This document shows, one piece after another, positions 41,939-53,473 of a stretch of 64,000 nt of DNA (position 1 is its first letter; each line of letters begins with the position of its first letter). Source of the DNA: CAYOFF01 sp964403415 (GTDB lineage Bacteria > Patescibacteriota > Gracilibacteria > Absconditabacterales > Absconditicoccaceae); NCBI GenBank assembly GCA_964403415.1, contig CAYOFF010000002.1:58007-122006 (forward strand). Reading direction: 5' to 3'. The notes beneath the pieces were generated by a model, which saw only the letters and a program-made list of their open reading frames with translations, was not told the origin of the DNA and searched no databases. The translations under genes and the position numbers were made by a program.

Positions 41939-42799
41939 TTATAGCCCTCTCTTCTTGATCCCATCAAAAATTCCTTTGTAGTACTCCCGCGTCTCTTCAT
42001 TAAACTCTATTCCTTCTACGTCTCCTTCGATCGGTCTGTTTTCGTACATACACTTGTAGTAGTTGTATCTTCTGAGATCCATAGGAGTTCCCCATCCGAT
42101 ATACTTATCAATTTCAAAAATACCTGTTTTCTTTCCCATCATGTTGAGTGCTAGTGGGATAGTATCTGCATAGAATTCACCGTTGATTCTAATATCTTTT
42201 TCGATCATCAATCTTGCTGCATCAAAGAAATCTCCTGCCCTCTTAAACCAAAATGTCGCTACGACAGCATGGTCATTGAACGGATCTTCTGATACGGGGA
42301 TTTTGATAGAAAGATCTTCTACCTCGATAGAGTTAGGTTTTACTTTGACCCATCCCCATGCTTTTGGATTTGTTCTGAGTGACTCGTATCTTCTAAACGT
42401 CCACATAAGTGAATCATATTCTGGATGCTCTGCAATATATGCATCAAAATCCGCATAGAGCATCCCATTGTCGCACGCTGCTATTAGGAGTGGCTTCTCT
42501 GGATCGCAGTACTCCTCTCCGAGTAAGCACGTGCTTGCTTGCCCCTCAGTAAGGTAGTCAATCGCGTGAAATATTGAATTAGGGTGTGTCTTCTGGATAA
42601 CTTCATCGATGTGTGAGCTATCTACATGTTCTTTTCTGCACACGAACACATATTTCTCAGCTGCAGGCAAGAAATCCAAAACTCTCGTAATCATTGGCTT
42701 CCCATCCACAGGAATGAGTGGTTTAGGGAGTTCGTAGCCTTCTTTTGCAAATCTTGAACCTGCTCATGCCATAGGAATGAGGACTTGGAGAGTAGACAT
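41939..42799 (-). CDS. Sugar nucleotidyltransferase (NTP_transferase family)
   Basis: A 286-residue enzyme with MSTLQVLIPMAGAGSRFAKE (GxGxRF nucleotide loop, one Gly by UGA), ELPKPLIPVDGKPM, LLIAACDNGMLY (D-N in the base-binding site), and GWGTPMDLRRY near the end. It would transfer a nucleotidyl group to a sugar-1-phosphate or another phosphorylated compound. A second, different member lies at 45327-46226. Terminator at its end, so this is the last gene of its unit. Confidence 0.87.
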
Positions 42800-42867
42800 A
42801 GGTATAGTAATATATAAGGTAAAATAATTGAGACCACTGTATCTTTCCTCTTATATTTGTCAATAAC

Positions 42868-42905
42868 AAAAAGCGGCTCACCGGGGTACCGTGAGCCTTC
42901 TTTTT
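42868..42905. terminator. Bidirectional terminator
   Basis: GGCTCAC and GTGAGCC pair around a GGTACC-containing loop. A run of T follows on the plus strand (TTCTTTTT) and on the minus strand (GCTTTTT). It serves the multi-TM gene at 42937. Confidence 0.78.
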
Positions 42906-42936
42906 CGTGTTTGTTCTGTTGTTGTCCCTTAGTTCT

Positions 42937-43788
42937 TTATTTTGTTTTTGGCATATTTTTGGCATACGCTTTTGCTGCGGCAATCATTGCCCGCAGCTCC
43001 CTGTGCGATTTCAACAGGGAAAACTGTCTTTGTGGTTCTTGTGCTGCTTTCGCCTCATCATCGTCGGCGCCCCAATCCAGAGAGAATGCTCGGACCTCGT
43101 TGTAGATTTTATTCTCTTGGTCGTACTGCTGCAAGAGATATCTATTTATCACCTTGTATGCTATAGTTGCTATCGCCATTGTCAGTATCACCTCTACCTT
43201 AACACCTGTAATCATTACCACGGTGGCGACGGATATTGTATAGTATATTCCTGAGCGTACTTTTAGATGAGAGTAGCCCCGAAAATAATACCCCGTCAAC
43301 CCCCAAGCGGTGGTTGCAACAATTGTTGCCGCATAGAGCACGCTACTACCTGTGTTTACTGCGAACGATAAAGTTACTACAAAGACAATCGCTGTGTCAC
43401 ACAGCTTTTCCTTCCGGACTCGATTCAAAATAATATTGTGTGCAATCCCCTCCCTCACAAATTTTCCCGCTAAATAATTGGATCGGGCTAGTTTCACTTG
43501 CGACCTAAATGGAATACCGCGAACACATAAAATGCATACTACAACAACGGCCAGAGCGCAAACAATTGATAAGGGCGTTCCCATGTACCACGCGAGTCCA
43601 ACGCCTAAGGCGAAAGACATTGTCAGCTCAACGATGAGCTTCCTGTGGTGATATCGAAGTTGTGCCACATTAACCGTTTCAATGTAACCGCATCCTTCCT
43701 CCCTGCCAAATGGGAGATAGTATTGGAGTACAAAGTAGAAGCACGTTCCCGCGCCAAGAATCGTGATTAGCAAAGCTAAGTAGTTCAT
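42937..43788 (-). CDS. Multi-pass membrane protein, 283 aa, without UGA codons
   Basis: A membrane protein with about five to six hydrophobic helices between residues 3 and 210 and a charged cytoplasmic tail (DWGADDDEAKAAQEPQRQFS). No family is recognised. Unlike almost every neighbour, all of its roughly 18 glycines use GGN and no UGA is in frame, and its sequence looks somewhat richer in GC. It has its own promoter and terminator, so it is a monocistronic insert in the polysaccharide locus. Recent acquisition from a standard-code organism is a fair interpretation; alternatively chance. Confidence 0.75.
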   Translation of the reverse strand: MNYLALLITILGAGTCFYFVLQYYLPFGREEGCGYIETVNVAQLRYHHRKLIVELTMSFALGVGLAWYMGTPLSIVCALAVVVVCILCVRGIPFRSQVKLARSNYLAGKFVREGIAHNIILNRVRKEKLCDTAIVFVVTLSFAVNTGSSVLYAATIVATTAWGLTGYYFRGYSHLKVRSGIYYTISVATVVMITGVKVEVILTMAIATIAYKVINRYLLQQYDQENKIYNEVRAFSLDWGADDDEAKAAQEPQRQFSLLKSHRELRAMIAAAKAYAKNMPKTK

Positions 43789-43830
43789 AAATTTAAGATT
43801 TTAATGACCTTATTACAATATGTATCATCT

Positions 43831-43858
43831 CACATACACATATTCTTCTATATGTCAA
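43831..43858 (-). promoter_or_regulatory. Sigma-70-like promoter (minus)
   Basis: TTGACA, 16 nt, TATGTG on the minus strand, about 45 nt before the multi-TM gene start. Confidence 0.5.
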
Positions 43859-43879
43859 TATCTATCTTCTTACGTCCTA

Positions 43880-43907
43880 TTGACATTCTTAATATTATAT
43901 TTATTAA
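43880..43907 (+). promoter_or_regulatory. Sigma-70-like promoter (plus)
   Basis: TTGACA, 16 nt, TATTAA on the plus strand, 34 nt before the ATG of the 91-aa gene, diverging from the minus promoter. Confidence 0.55.
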
Positions 43908-43941
43908 ATCCTTCTTTTATTCCATTCGCTTCTGTTTGTAG

Positions 43942-44217
43942 ATGCCTTCTTTTTTAGACATGCTTGATCTTTCATCGTTCTGACGTTTTCGACAGAAAAA
44001 GGGATTATGAAATACAGACACACTCATAGCGACCGCGGAGAAAGAGCTACGCACCATACTGGGTCTTGCTGCTATTTCTATGGATAATAAAGAAATAGCC
44101 AATCTTGCTGCAAAAGCCGAGGCACAAAAAGCTTTGATCGATCTCCTAAAAGCCCAAAAAGAAGAGGGGCCCTGACTCTTACTGCCTCCCGGAACATTCC
44201 CGCCTGATTGAAAATAA
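43942..44217 (+). CDS. Small hypothetical protein, 91 aa
   Basis: Starts MPSFLDMLDLSSFGRFRQKK and ends in PPGTFPPDGK, with four UGA-Gly codons. The middle is a helical Ala/Lys/Glu-rich stretch (IANLAAKAEAQKALIDLLK). No family is recognised. It precedes the IMPase gene by about 50 nt on the same strand under the same promoter, so it is likely part of that operon. Confidence 0.55.
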
Positions 44218-44265
44218 TGTGTCAAAATACCTCTGCCTCTTTTAAATCACTTCTCTTATCTCTCT

Positions 44266-45324
44266 ATGAAAAAAGACCTTGTCCTCAGATCTCAAGCTGA
44301 CGTAACAGACTACCTACAAGAAGACATTGTACCTGCACTTGTTTTCCTCTTTCAGAAGCACCTGTATCACACCCTCTTCCTCTCAGAGCACAAGATATTA
44401 AATGCCTGAACAAACTTTGGTGGGGTGGTGACTGCCACTGATCTCAAGATGAGTGATTTTCTTCTTAACTGAAGTACTGAATATGGTTTTGGCGGTCTTA
44501 GAAAGGACTTTCCAGCGTCACGATCTGAAGAGGAACCTCAAGATAAGATCAACTTTGCAAATGCTCGTATGTTTTGGATGGTAGATCCTATGGATGGAAG
44601 CGGTGATGCTAACAAAAAAATCATGCCACCTACTGTACTTTTGACATTGTTTGAGCGTATCGATAGTTCCAGATTTGGTCCTAAAGCAACCATTACTATA
44701 GACCCTATGAGCGGACTTGTGGTAGTTTGCGATGGTCAGAATGTAGACGTGCTTGATTATACGTATTCTCCAAATAATACTGTTTCAGATCCCCAAAAGA
44801 TTTCTACCTCTTATCGTGCTCCTAGCTTCAATGAGTATGGGATTATCAACCTTCCTCATAGACTTGCGTATGAGCAAAACAACTATGCTACCTTTAGAGA
44901 CCGATTGCGTGGTGAGAATATGCTCAATATCCATGATATTCCTGCTGGTGGGGCTGGAAATCAGTTTCTCTCTTATTTGAGAGGATGTCTGGATTTCACG
45001 GTCACTGAGGCCGACAAAGGACTATGAAGAGCATGGTTTCATGCACTTACACCACTCACCGTATGATTCAATCCACAACCTGACTGGAAGCATCGAGATA
45101 CAGCAGGCGCACGTCACTTTATGAGAGTTTCTGGACAGCCAGACCTTACTACCATTTATGGCAATCCCTTACCATTAGTTCGTGGCACGGATACAAAAGA
45201 AGATATGTTCCACACCACAGGAACTATGACTTTTCCCACGAATCAGGCTTGAATATTGTTTGCAACACTAGCTGAGAAATTTGAGGAATCCACAAATCTC
45301 AAATTGACGGATATTAATTACTAG
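44266..45324 (+). CDS. Inositol-monophosphatase-family phosphatase
   Basis: A 352-residue protein. The metal/phosphate motif MVDPMDGSGDANKK (DPxDG) and an upstream acidic segment (SRSEEEP) match the IMPase/FBPase/CysQ superfamily; near the C-terminus GAGNQFLSYLRGCLDFTV has the family's second DxT-like region in altered form. It removes phosphate from inositol, sugar or nucleotide phosphates. Three UGA-Gly codons are spread in the C-terminal third. Converges with the nucleotidyltransferase at 45327; only 2 nt separate the stops. Unusually long C-terminal part relative to typical IMPase (about 260). Confidence 0.75.
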
Positions 45325-45326
45325 TA

Positions 45327-46226
45327 TTATTTTTTCTCTAGTATCCTCTTCACCTGTGGATGTTCAAAGTATTCTTTTCGATACTTGTACGTTTTTTCTT
45401 CATCTTCACTTGCCCGATCGTCGGGTGCTGAACTACTCTCTTCAGCCATATCGTTTCATTGGTTATCTTTTTCCCTACGTATTTTTGTTGATCGCTGATT
45501 GTACTCTTCTAGGTCTTCTGGCGTTCACCGCTGACAAAATTTTTCTACTTCATGCACATAAATACTTAGACCGTTTTCGACCATAAGCTGATATGGCACA
45601 CTTGCATAGTATTCTCCGTTGATGTGCTGTCCGCTATCCATGAGTTTTTTGAAATATTCTTTGAGGAGTGCTCAAGATTTGAAATGATACATACCTGCTG
45701 ATTGATGGCTCTCCATGAGATTTTCTGTAAATGAGTGCTTCTCCCTGATCTCTAGCATGAGATTATCTTTGTCTACCCTCATGCTTGCGTATTTTTTCTC
45801 CACATGCAAAAGATGCGGATGGAAGCCGATATACGAAGGCACTGCGCCATCATACTCACCTGCCATCACACGAGCCTTGAATGCTTCATAGTCTCGTACC
45901 ATAAAAAAATCACAATAACATACGATGCAATGTTCGTCATCTTTGATAAGATGCTCCGCCCTCAATGTACTTGATACTGGTCATTTCTCCTTTGGAGCTA
46001 AGACGATCTGAGCGGTTGGGGCTATTCTCTTGATCACCTCAAGCACATCTGTTTCTTTGGCGTGATCTTCGTTGACGATAAACACAAAATCCGTTTCACC
46101 AGGAAACATGCTGACGACATATTCGATAATAGGTTTTCACTCCACCTCTATAAGTGGCTTGGGGCGTGTATATCCAGCGTCTAGGAATCTCTTTCCTATA
46201 CCTGTCATGGGAATAATAATCTGCAT
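45327..46226 (-). CDS. Sugar nucleotidyltransferase (NTP_transferase family), second copy
   Basis: A 299-residue protein: MQIIIPMTGIGKRFLDAG (nucleotide loop with IGKRF), YTRPKPLIEVEGKPIIEYVV, CIVCYCDFFMVRD, and HINGEYYASVPYQLM. A charged 50-residue tail rich in Glu/Ser follows. It is related to but distinct from the 41939 enzyme (about the same domain, different tail). It begins the minus-strand block that follows the aldolase gene. Confidence 0.86.
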
Positions 46227-46267
46227 CGCGAAGTTTTTTTATCTAAAGTATTTTCATTGAGGTGCAC

Positions 46268-47296
46268 TTATTTCTGATTGAGCGATTTACGAAATTTTTC
46301 TGCTTCCATCTCTGCCATATAGTCTATGACGCGCTGTGGGAGTACTCTTGTCGTCAGTCATAATTTCTCATGTGCATACAAAATATAATTTATTGCTGCG
46401 ATATTCTCGAGAAAATTTGTTGCTTGTTTCTGCGAGCATCATGTAATTGTTATTTGACTTCATGCAAGCCTTACATTACTGAGGTCCAGTGTCTGTCCAA
46501 AGACAGCTGCGTCAGGATAGATATATTTTTTACTGAGATAGTTCATATCTGCAAGTGATTTAGCCACTCCTGGCGTCATCTCGATAGTATATGTCGATTC
46601 ATCCACCTCCTTTATGCTATAGTTTTGTGGCATAGGTGGTATGTCATTTTCTAGGAGAAATGCTAGTAAATTTTCGGTTAGGCCATCATATGTTCTCATG
46701 AGACTCTCTGGCTCATCATCAGCGATCACAATACCATGATTTTCCAAAAACAATATCTTCGGAGCACTACTAGGGTATGCCTTTGCAATCTCCTGTGCTA
46801 AGTTCATCCCCGGGACTGCTATAGGAATCCATCCAAACTCTATGTTGTGTTTTTGTAGCATTGCTCTTCCTTCTTCAGCTGTCAGGAAGATATTTGTATA
46901 GACATGATGCGTATGTACGATGTATCTCCATGGAATCAATGCATGCATCGCTGTCTCCATAGAAGGTCTCAATTCACTACGCGTCAGTCACTTTACCTCG
47001 GTATTGAGTTCGTCTTCTAGTGCTTGTGTAAGCGCATGCTCTTTTCTCTCTTGCATAAATTTTGGCAAGGAAGGATACGCGACATACGCTCATGTCATAT
47101 CTGCTCCTACGTCTTTCATGAGCGTACCTGAAGCTTTGATCAGCAATATATCTTTGAGTTGTGTATCTTCATCAGGCGTTACTGTATCTATATCTACTTC
47201 TGGATTCTTTACAGAGACATTTCATCCTGGTCACTGAACGTCGCTGATATGCGCACCATAGCGGTTACAGAGCTCTATATATGCACGTATACTCAT
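46268..47296 (-). CDS. Class II aldolase/adducin-family protein
   Basis: A 342-residue protein with GPGGNVSVK near the N-terminus, YIVHTHHVYTN (zinc-binding His pair), KILFLENHGIVIADDEPE (third His and the C-terminal part of the fold). Class II aldolases of this type cleave or epimerise phosphorylated sugars (fuculose-1-P, ribulose-5-P). Residues past 230 form an additional C-terminal helical domain. It belongs to the nucleotidyltransferase/IMPase/HAD set. Confidence 0.85.
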
Positions 47297-47329
47297 ATCT
47301 ATTTATCAGCTATTATTCATTAAAATCAT

Positions 47330-49051
47330 CTACTCAAATTTGCATATAACGAGATTTGTATGTTTGGAGTGTTTATCAATCACTACTTTGTTTGGACAGT
47401 TACCGGTTTCAGCAAGATTACGTGATCGCTGCTCGTCTCCTTGTGGTCGACCTCTCTCTCTGAGCCCATCAAAAACATAATATATTCTTCCTTTGGGATT
47501 TTGTTTTTTTATCTGTCCGATAATATCATTCATCTGTGCAAGCACTTGTGGGTTCAGTGCTCCTACGATCTGCAAATTGGGAAAACGACTCTGATAGATC
47601 TGCATATAGGTCCCTGGGTGTCCTCGCTGTGGATCTACAAATACCACGCCTCTTTCACCTTTTTTGTTTTCATCTATGAGATACTGCAATCACTTCTCTA
47701 GTCAGATATATGAGTCCCATCCACATGATTCGGTTTTGTTGCACACACTAATCTTGGAAAGAGGAAATTCAAAAATCACCTTATCAAAATCATATGCTAC
47801 GACAGTGTAATATCCTGTATTGATGATGTGTGCACCTAGGAGCACTATCATACCCGCTGCAAGCACTCTCCACTCTCCCCACTGCGCAATGAGTTTTTTG
47901 AGATATGGTTTGCTATACTCTCGCACTACTCGTACTGCCCATGCCACAATCAGCAAAAAGAAAAAATTCATATTGGTAAGAAATTTGACTGCGTTTTGTC
48001 GAAAGTTTTTGACGATAATTATGTACGGTGCACTCAGGAAGATAAGACTTACGAGAAGAAATGCCGGTAACGTTCATTGTCTTTTTCTGACTGTAATAAT
48101 GACTGCTGTCAGAATCACTATTACTGCTAGGATCGTAAAATATCGTCACCACCCGTCTTGGATGATTTCGAAACTTCCTTTGATATTAGAAAGCCGATTT
48201 GAGATGGGAAATGATACGAGCTCTTGCATAGTGAATGTATGATTGTATGTTTTATCGTTGAGCTCTCTAATAGCATATACGCCTTCTGGATAGAGTCACT
48301 TGTAGATCTCTCTTGCGACCAGGATTGTTGCGCCTGATGCGAGTAACATCACTGCGAATGTCGTTAGTGCTTTTTTGGTCAGTACCGATACAAAGCGCTC
48401 CTTATAGAATGCTTGATATACGCACAATGCTGCTATAGGAATAATTGTCAGCACAAACACCTCTCACGTTTGTTTTGCCAAAAACAGTCACAAAATACTC
48501 AAAAACACTCATCATCACCACCATCATGCCTGTGTGTGTTCTTTGCGTAGTCGATGCGAGAATACCATATATGCACAGAGCAAATAGATATACCCTATCG
48601 AATACACAATCGCCTCCTGCATAACAAATTTATCATAGAGCATGAAGACAGGATTGAAGATCATCAACGCGCCGTATACGTAGACGAACGGCACGGACTC
48701 TGTTACTCTCCATACAAGATACATCAGCACAGAAAATCCGAGCAGCGCTAACAACGCTACAGAAAGTCTTCCGTTGAGTACAGGGTCTTGAGACCATCAC
48801 ATAAAGTATGATCCATACCGAAATGAGAGCGGTGGTTTTCGTTCGTTAAATGAATTTTTGACGGAGATCCATTTATTTTTTGCAAAGTCCTTATCCATCT
48901 GCTGCATATACTGTATGTATAGCGGCTCATCGTTTTCGACGGGTTTGTTCATAAGCCCGACGAATCTTGTCAGTGCGAAGATTGTAATAAGAAGTCGAAA
49001 GACGCTGAAATATGCTGAGATACTGAACATTGATTTCTTGGCATATGACAT
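47330..49051 (-). CDS. GT-C membrane glycosyltransferase (GT39/ArnT-like)
   Basis: A 573-residue membrane protein, roughly 9-11 helices, with the acidic loop NDEPLYIQYMQQMDKDFAKN after the first helix (D/E pair typical of the family) and a soluble C-terminal domain of about 120 residues. It is a second member besides 35103-36836 but sequences are only distantly related. Starts just after the kinase-like gene (17 nt). Confidence 0.82.
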
Positions 49052-49068
49052 TCTGTATTAGAGAACTG

Positions 49069-50091
49069 CTAAAGCTCAGTAATCAGTTGCGGCTGTTTCT
49101 TCATCTTATGGTTTGCCACATAGAGAGCTGCTAATTGTACTACACCATTAAGACCATCCTCGAGCGGAAAATGATTAAGTCTTTCGCCCACTTCTGGCAT
49201 TAGTTTAGCAGCTATTGCATGTAGCTCGTTGTTTTTCACGGTTCATGCAATATGGATAAAGTCTCTATTCGTACTAGAATTGACGTATTCAAAGAAAACC
49301 GTCAATCATGTTTCACTTTTGAGCAAATCCACTAGCGGAGCTAGTCGATCTTTTTCTCTCGAGTCTCTCTTGATATGTAGTTTGAGAATAAGTTCTATAG
49401 GAAGTTCCGGTGTTGTTATCTCTTCATCCCTTATAGGCTTTTTGGGTTCAAATGAAACAATGATGTCTGCTAAATTTTTCTGAGGTTCTATAAATTTTTT
49501 CTGATCTGGTAACCTTCTTTCTATTTGCCTCAAAATATTTGGTATTTCATGTCATCTTTCTGTTTTATCTCTTCGTACTTTTTGGTACTTTCCTAGCTGA
49601 GGTTCTGGCGCCATAAACACGGTTACATCAAATATTTGACGAGTTTCAGGACGATATAGTGTATGGAGTCCATCAACCAATATAGCAGGCTTGGGTACAA
49701 TAAGTTCTGGTTCCGTGAATACTCCTTTGTGATGATCATACTTTCTCCTTCGTGTGGGTTCTCACTGTTTTAACTTCAAAAGGTTTACAATATCTTTTCC
49801 CAATAAATTGGCACGAGGATGATAATGTGTATAGCGTTCTCGCATTGGGTGCCCCCTTTCTCGTCTGTGTGCAGCATCTCACTTGATGTCTAATACGCCA
49901 CTATCCTGCTCTGTTTTATCATCTACCAATGCCATCAATACCTTTGCCAAGTGGGTAGCAAAAGTAGATTTTCAAGATCAAGAAATTCATGTAATCCCAA
50001 ATACAATCTTTGGTTTTTCAAAAACACCCCCCTTATTTTCTTCTTCTGGGAAGATATTATTTTTTTCTCTCTCTAGACCTTCGTTACTCAT
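49069..50091 (-). CDS. Uridine kinase/phosphoribulokinase-like P-loop kinase
   Basis: A 340-residue protein with the P-loop GITGISGSGKSTFATHLAK (three Gly by UGA), DIKGDAAHRRERG, YDHHKGVFTEPELI and PKPAILVDGLHTLYRPE, the layout of the uridine kinase/phosphoribulokinase family. The 30-residue N-terminal extension is acidic. The last 120 residues form an extra domain. Substrate: a nucleoside or sugar; the locus suggests a sugar-like compound. A single-residue stop/start gap separates it from the GtrA-like gene. Confidence 0.82.
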
Positions 50092-50105
50092 CCCTTGTTG
50101 TCTAC

Positions 50106-50513
50106 CTACTTCCTAAAGACTACTCTTTTGAGCAAAACGTAGTTGCTTAATGTCGTTATAATCAATGTCAGAAATTGCGCCAAAAGTGGATCAAGATGCG
50201 CAGCATCTACCATAACGAATATAAAAAACAGCCCAAGAATCAAGGTAAATCCGTATACCCCTAGGTACTTTAGCACCAACTCCCACGAGTGTTTCTCTGT
50301 GTGACCAAAGGTCCAGAGCTTGTTTCCAAGGTATCCTACACCTACACCTATCACATATCAGACCCCAGATGCGAACACATATCAAGTTTGCATAATTTCT
50401 AAAAGTATGTAGAATATGCCATAGTTTATGACTGTACTAATCCCGCCGACTACTAGAAATCTGAAGAAATCATGCTCTGCTATCCTACGCGCGTGATGTT
50501 TTAGTCTTTGCAT
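50106..50513 (-). CDS. GtrA-family membrane protein
   Basis: A 135-residue protein with four hydrophobic helices and the GtrA-type N-terminus FFRFLVVGGISTVINYGIFY and YLGNKLWTF. GtrA proteins are thought to flip polyprenyl-phosphate sugars. A second GtrA gene lies at 56154. It is located between the kinase-like gene and a GT4 gene. Confidence 0.85.
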
Positions 50514-50540
50514 AACACGAATTTTTTATCTGTAAAACCT

Positions 50541-51704
50541 CTACAATAACGTCAAATACTTTTCGTATGCTCTCTGCGCATATCCATCTCGGCTGTGTTC
50601 TTTTTGGATATATGCTGCTGCATGATCTCACATTTCCCTACATTCGTCACGATGATCATACATTCGTTGTATTTTCTCTGCAATATCATCGACATCTCTT
50701 GCCTTCGCCATTCGTCCATTGTGTCATTCTATCACACAATCCTCTCCTCACGAATTGATATTGGAGATAAGAGGAAGTCAGCATGCCATTGCTTGAAGCT
50801 GGGTCACAGCTAATCCTTCTTCTATGCTTGAACTTATAAAACAGGATGCGTATGAAAAATACTTTGTTAATGTGCGCTGTGGCTTGCTTCCTATAAACTT
50901 TATTGTTTCATTCCCTTTGTAATGCCCTATCAGATCCCTTATATCTTGTAGCACATTACCCACAATCCGGAGCTCTGCGTTTCTTAAAGATAGTTTTTCC
51001 CAGGCTTGCAATGTGTATAATGTTCACTTTCTAAGTTCTTGTGATCATGCATTAATTAAAATAAATTTTTCTTCACACTTTTCTCAATCCCTGTGGAATA
51101 TATCTGTATTAACTCAATATCTATTGAGAAAAAACTTTTTCATATCAAAACCGTATTTTACGAAGCTATTCCATACAAATATTGATGGCACACAAACTAG
51201 GTCTGCTTGATTGACAATTTCCTTGTAAGAAAGTACTTTTTCTTTGCTGGGATAGTGTTTCTTACCCCACCTTGTATATTCTTCACATAGTAATTCGTCT
51301 TGGTTTTCAATTCGTGTGGACCCATATTCTAAACAAATCTTCGTACCATTTTGTTTTAAATAGGGTATTATACTATCTGCTGATCCAATATTGGTAACGA
51401 CAATGTTTGGTAGTTCTTTTTCAGTCTCCATATACTTTTTTACGTAGTTTTCAAAAACTTTTGCTTGTACAGAAAATCGACTTTTTGTAGATCCGATTAT
51501 GGGCAACATATTCAACATCTGTGTCATGTAATAATTCATTTTCCAACACGTGTACATTTTTCTTGCATGTATTCCATAACGCCTCGCTCCTGGAAATGCT
51601 GTCATAAATTGTCGCAAAGTGTGGCATCTCGAAAGTGATCTTGCAAAGTCAAATATATGCCAACGCGCTATAGTTATCACACTAATCTTTACTCAATTCT
51701 GCAT
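50541..51704 (-). CDS. Glycosyltransferase family 4 (GT-B)
   Basis: A 387-residue GT-B enzyme: MQNGVKISVITIARWHIFDF, DLVCVPSIFVWNSFVKYG, KFILINAGSQELRKGTLY, FISSSIEEGLAVTQLQAMA (donor-binding E-x7-E). The N-terminal region overlaps the upstream FkbM gene by 23 nt (coupled). Chosen start ATG 51704 rather than a downstream GTG at 51680, because it extends a typical glycosyltransferase N-terminus. Confidence 0.88.
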
Positions 51705-52515
51705 GAAGTTTTATCTTGGAGAATAAATAATCTCACTCTACGATCTCTGATCTTTCCACCCTGACGAACTCATAATGTTCGTCCAATATATACACATACT
51801 CAAAATCACCTAGACGATCTAAAATTTCCTCCACGGAAGAAAGAGATCTCTCCAGAAACGCTCTATTTATTTCTATATACACGTATTGCGTAGACTTTAA
51901 AATAGCTTTGCTTGCATCAAGCACATAACGCTCATATCATTCTACATCTATCTTTAATAATTTTACGGCTCTTTCTCCAAGCGCTTTTTTCATATCTGGC
52001 GAATCATCCAGAGACATAGTTTCGATATCTTCTGCCCCCAAGGATTCTATATTTGTACAGACAAATGATTGATCATCATGATCTGATATTTTTACTCTTC
52101 ATACATGACTTGATACTGCTTTGTTGAATGTAATCACATTTTTTAGATTGTTAAGAGCTATATTCTGTTGCAGATAATTATGGATTCTCTTGAGAGGCTC
52201 GCATCAGATAGCTATTCCGGTAGGTCATACTAATTTACCTGCCTCTATGAGCAAACTTCAGATATTTGTTCATACGTCTATATATGAGTCTCACAGACTC
52301 AAACATCTTCTGAGAATTACTCTATCATGCAGTCTAGCATTCCCATCTATCCACAGATAAAGCGAAAGTATTGTAGGATGGAAACGGAGAATAATGTCGT
52401 CTATCCTAATAAAGAAAAATTTACATAATCATGTCTTATATAGAAACTGCCCCATTATATACTTAAAAATTCTTTTCTGACGAAAAAGATGTTTTATATT
52501 CTTAATTAGGCTCAT
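51682..52515 (-). CDS. FkbM-family methyltransferase
   Basis: A 277-residue protein, with SYIDVGTNIGSLLIEAGKLV (SAM motif, Gly by UGA) and AVKLLKIDVEGYERYVL (the family's IDVEG motif), preceded by an N-terminal helical extension. FkbM enzymes O-methylate sugars in glycans. It overlaps the next glycosyltransferase start, so the two are co-translated. Three of six motif glycines are UGA. Confidence 0.87.
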
Positions 52516-52687
52516 TTTATTGTGATATTAAAACTAGAATGTACAATAATTTTTAATCAAGACAATGGTTTTTTATGTTTATATATTCGTTTTTCCATCG
52601 CTAAATTCACATTTTTCAAGCATAAAGCGAAGCCGTTTACTTCATTATTATTTTACTCTCAAATTTCTAAATAATTTAAGCTAACGG

Positions 52688-53473
52688 TTATAGTAAGTCT
52701 TTACGCAAGAATGTATAATCCTTCATATTCCTATGAATACACACGTATCAGCGTGCATGTAACTCTCTAATTGCGTCTCTAGTTTTAGCATAAGGAATGT
52801 GGTCGAAGAAATCATGAAACTCTAAGCATATTTGTTTAATATCTAGGTTGTTCGAAAATATGCTATCTAAAACTTCATATTCAAATCCTTCTATATCCAT
52901 TTTCAAAAGATCTATCTTCTTGTGTCTAAATTCTTTCATAAGGCTGGGTATAGATCTACATGCAAATACTTCTTTCTCAATATACTCATTATCTGACTCT
53001 GTAGTGTAACACAATCATGAATTTTCTGAGGGAACATCAAAGCGAACATCCTTATCTTCTCAAGCTATTCAGTATGATAGAAATGTAATGTTCTGGTTTC
53101 TATTTTCTGGTTTCTCTGCTGTCTCTTTTCATAAGGGAGAAGGATCGAATACCAATAGCTTGGCATTAAATCTTTTAGCTATCTCTACTTCAAACGTCAT
53201 CGATCCTCATACTCCTGCCGCATATACAACACTCTCTTCTCCAAGTCATGCCACATCTATATTTCGTATATCCTCAGTTCATATCGCTTGCTTCGTAGGG
53301 CATGATATATAGAAACATCTATCATATATTTTTCTTCACCACGCCATGAATGATCTTGGCATACATGCTGCAACGAAACGTTTTGCATATCTAATCACCT
53401 GCTTACCTGTCATACCCTTGTCTAATATAGTAAATATCTTAGATACTTTTTGCATACATCTTCTCATATTCAT
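52688..53473 (-). CDS. FkbM-family methyltransferase, second copy
   Basis: A 261-residue protein with ESVVYAAGVGGSMTFEVEIA (SAM-binding strand and loop), KLLVFDPSPLGKE, and KIDLLKMDIEGFEYEVL. Same family as the 51682 gene but different at the N-terminus. Its start lies inside the upstream glycosyltransferase gene (overlap about 35 nt). ATG 53473 or 53467 are equally possible. Confidence 0.85.
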
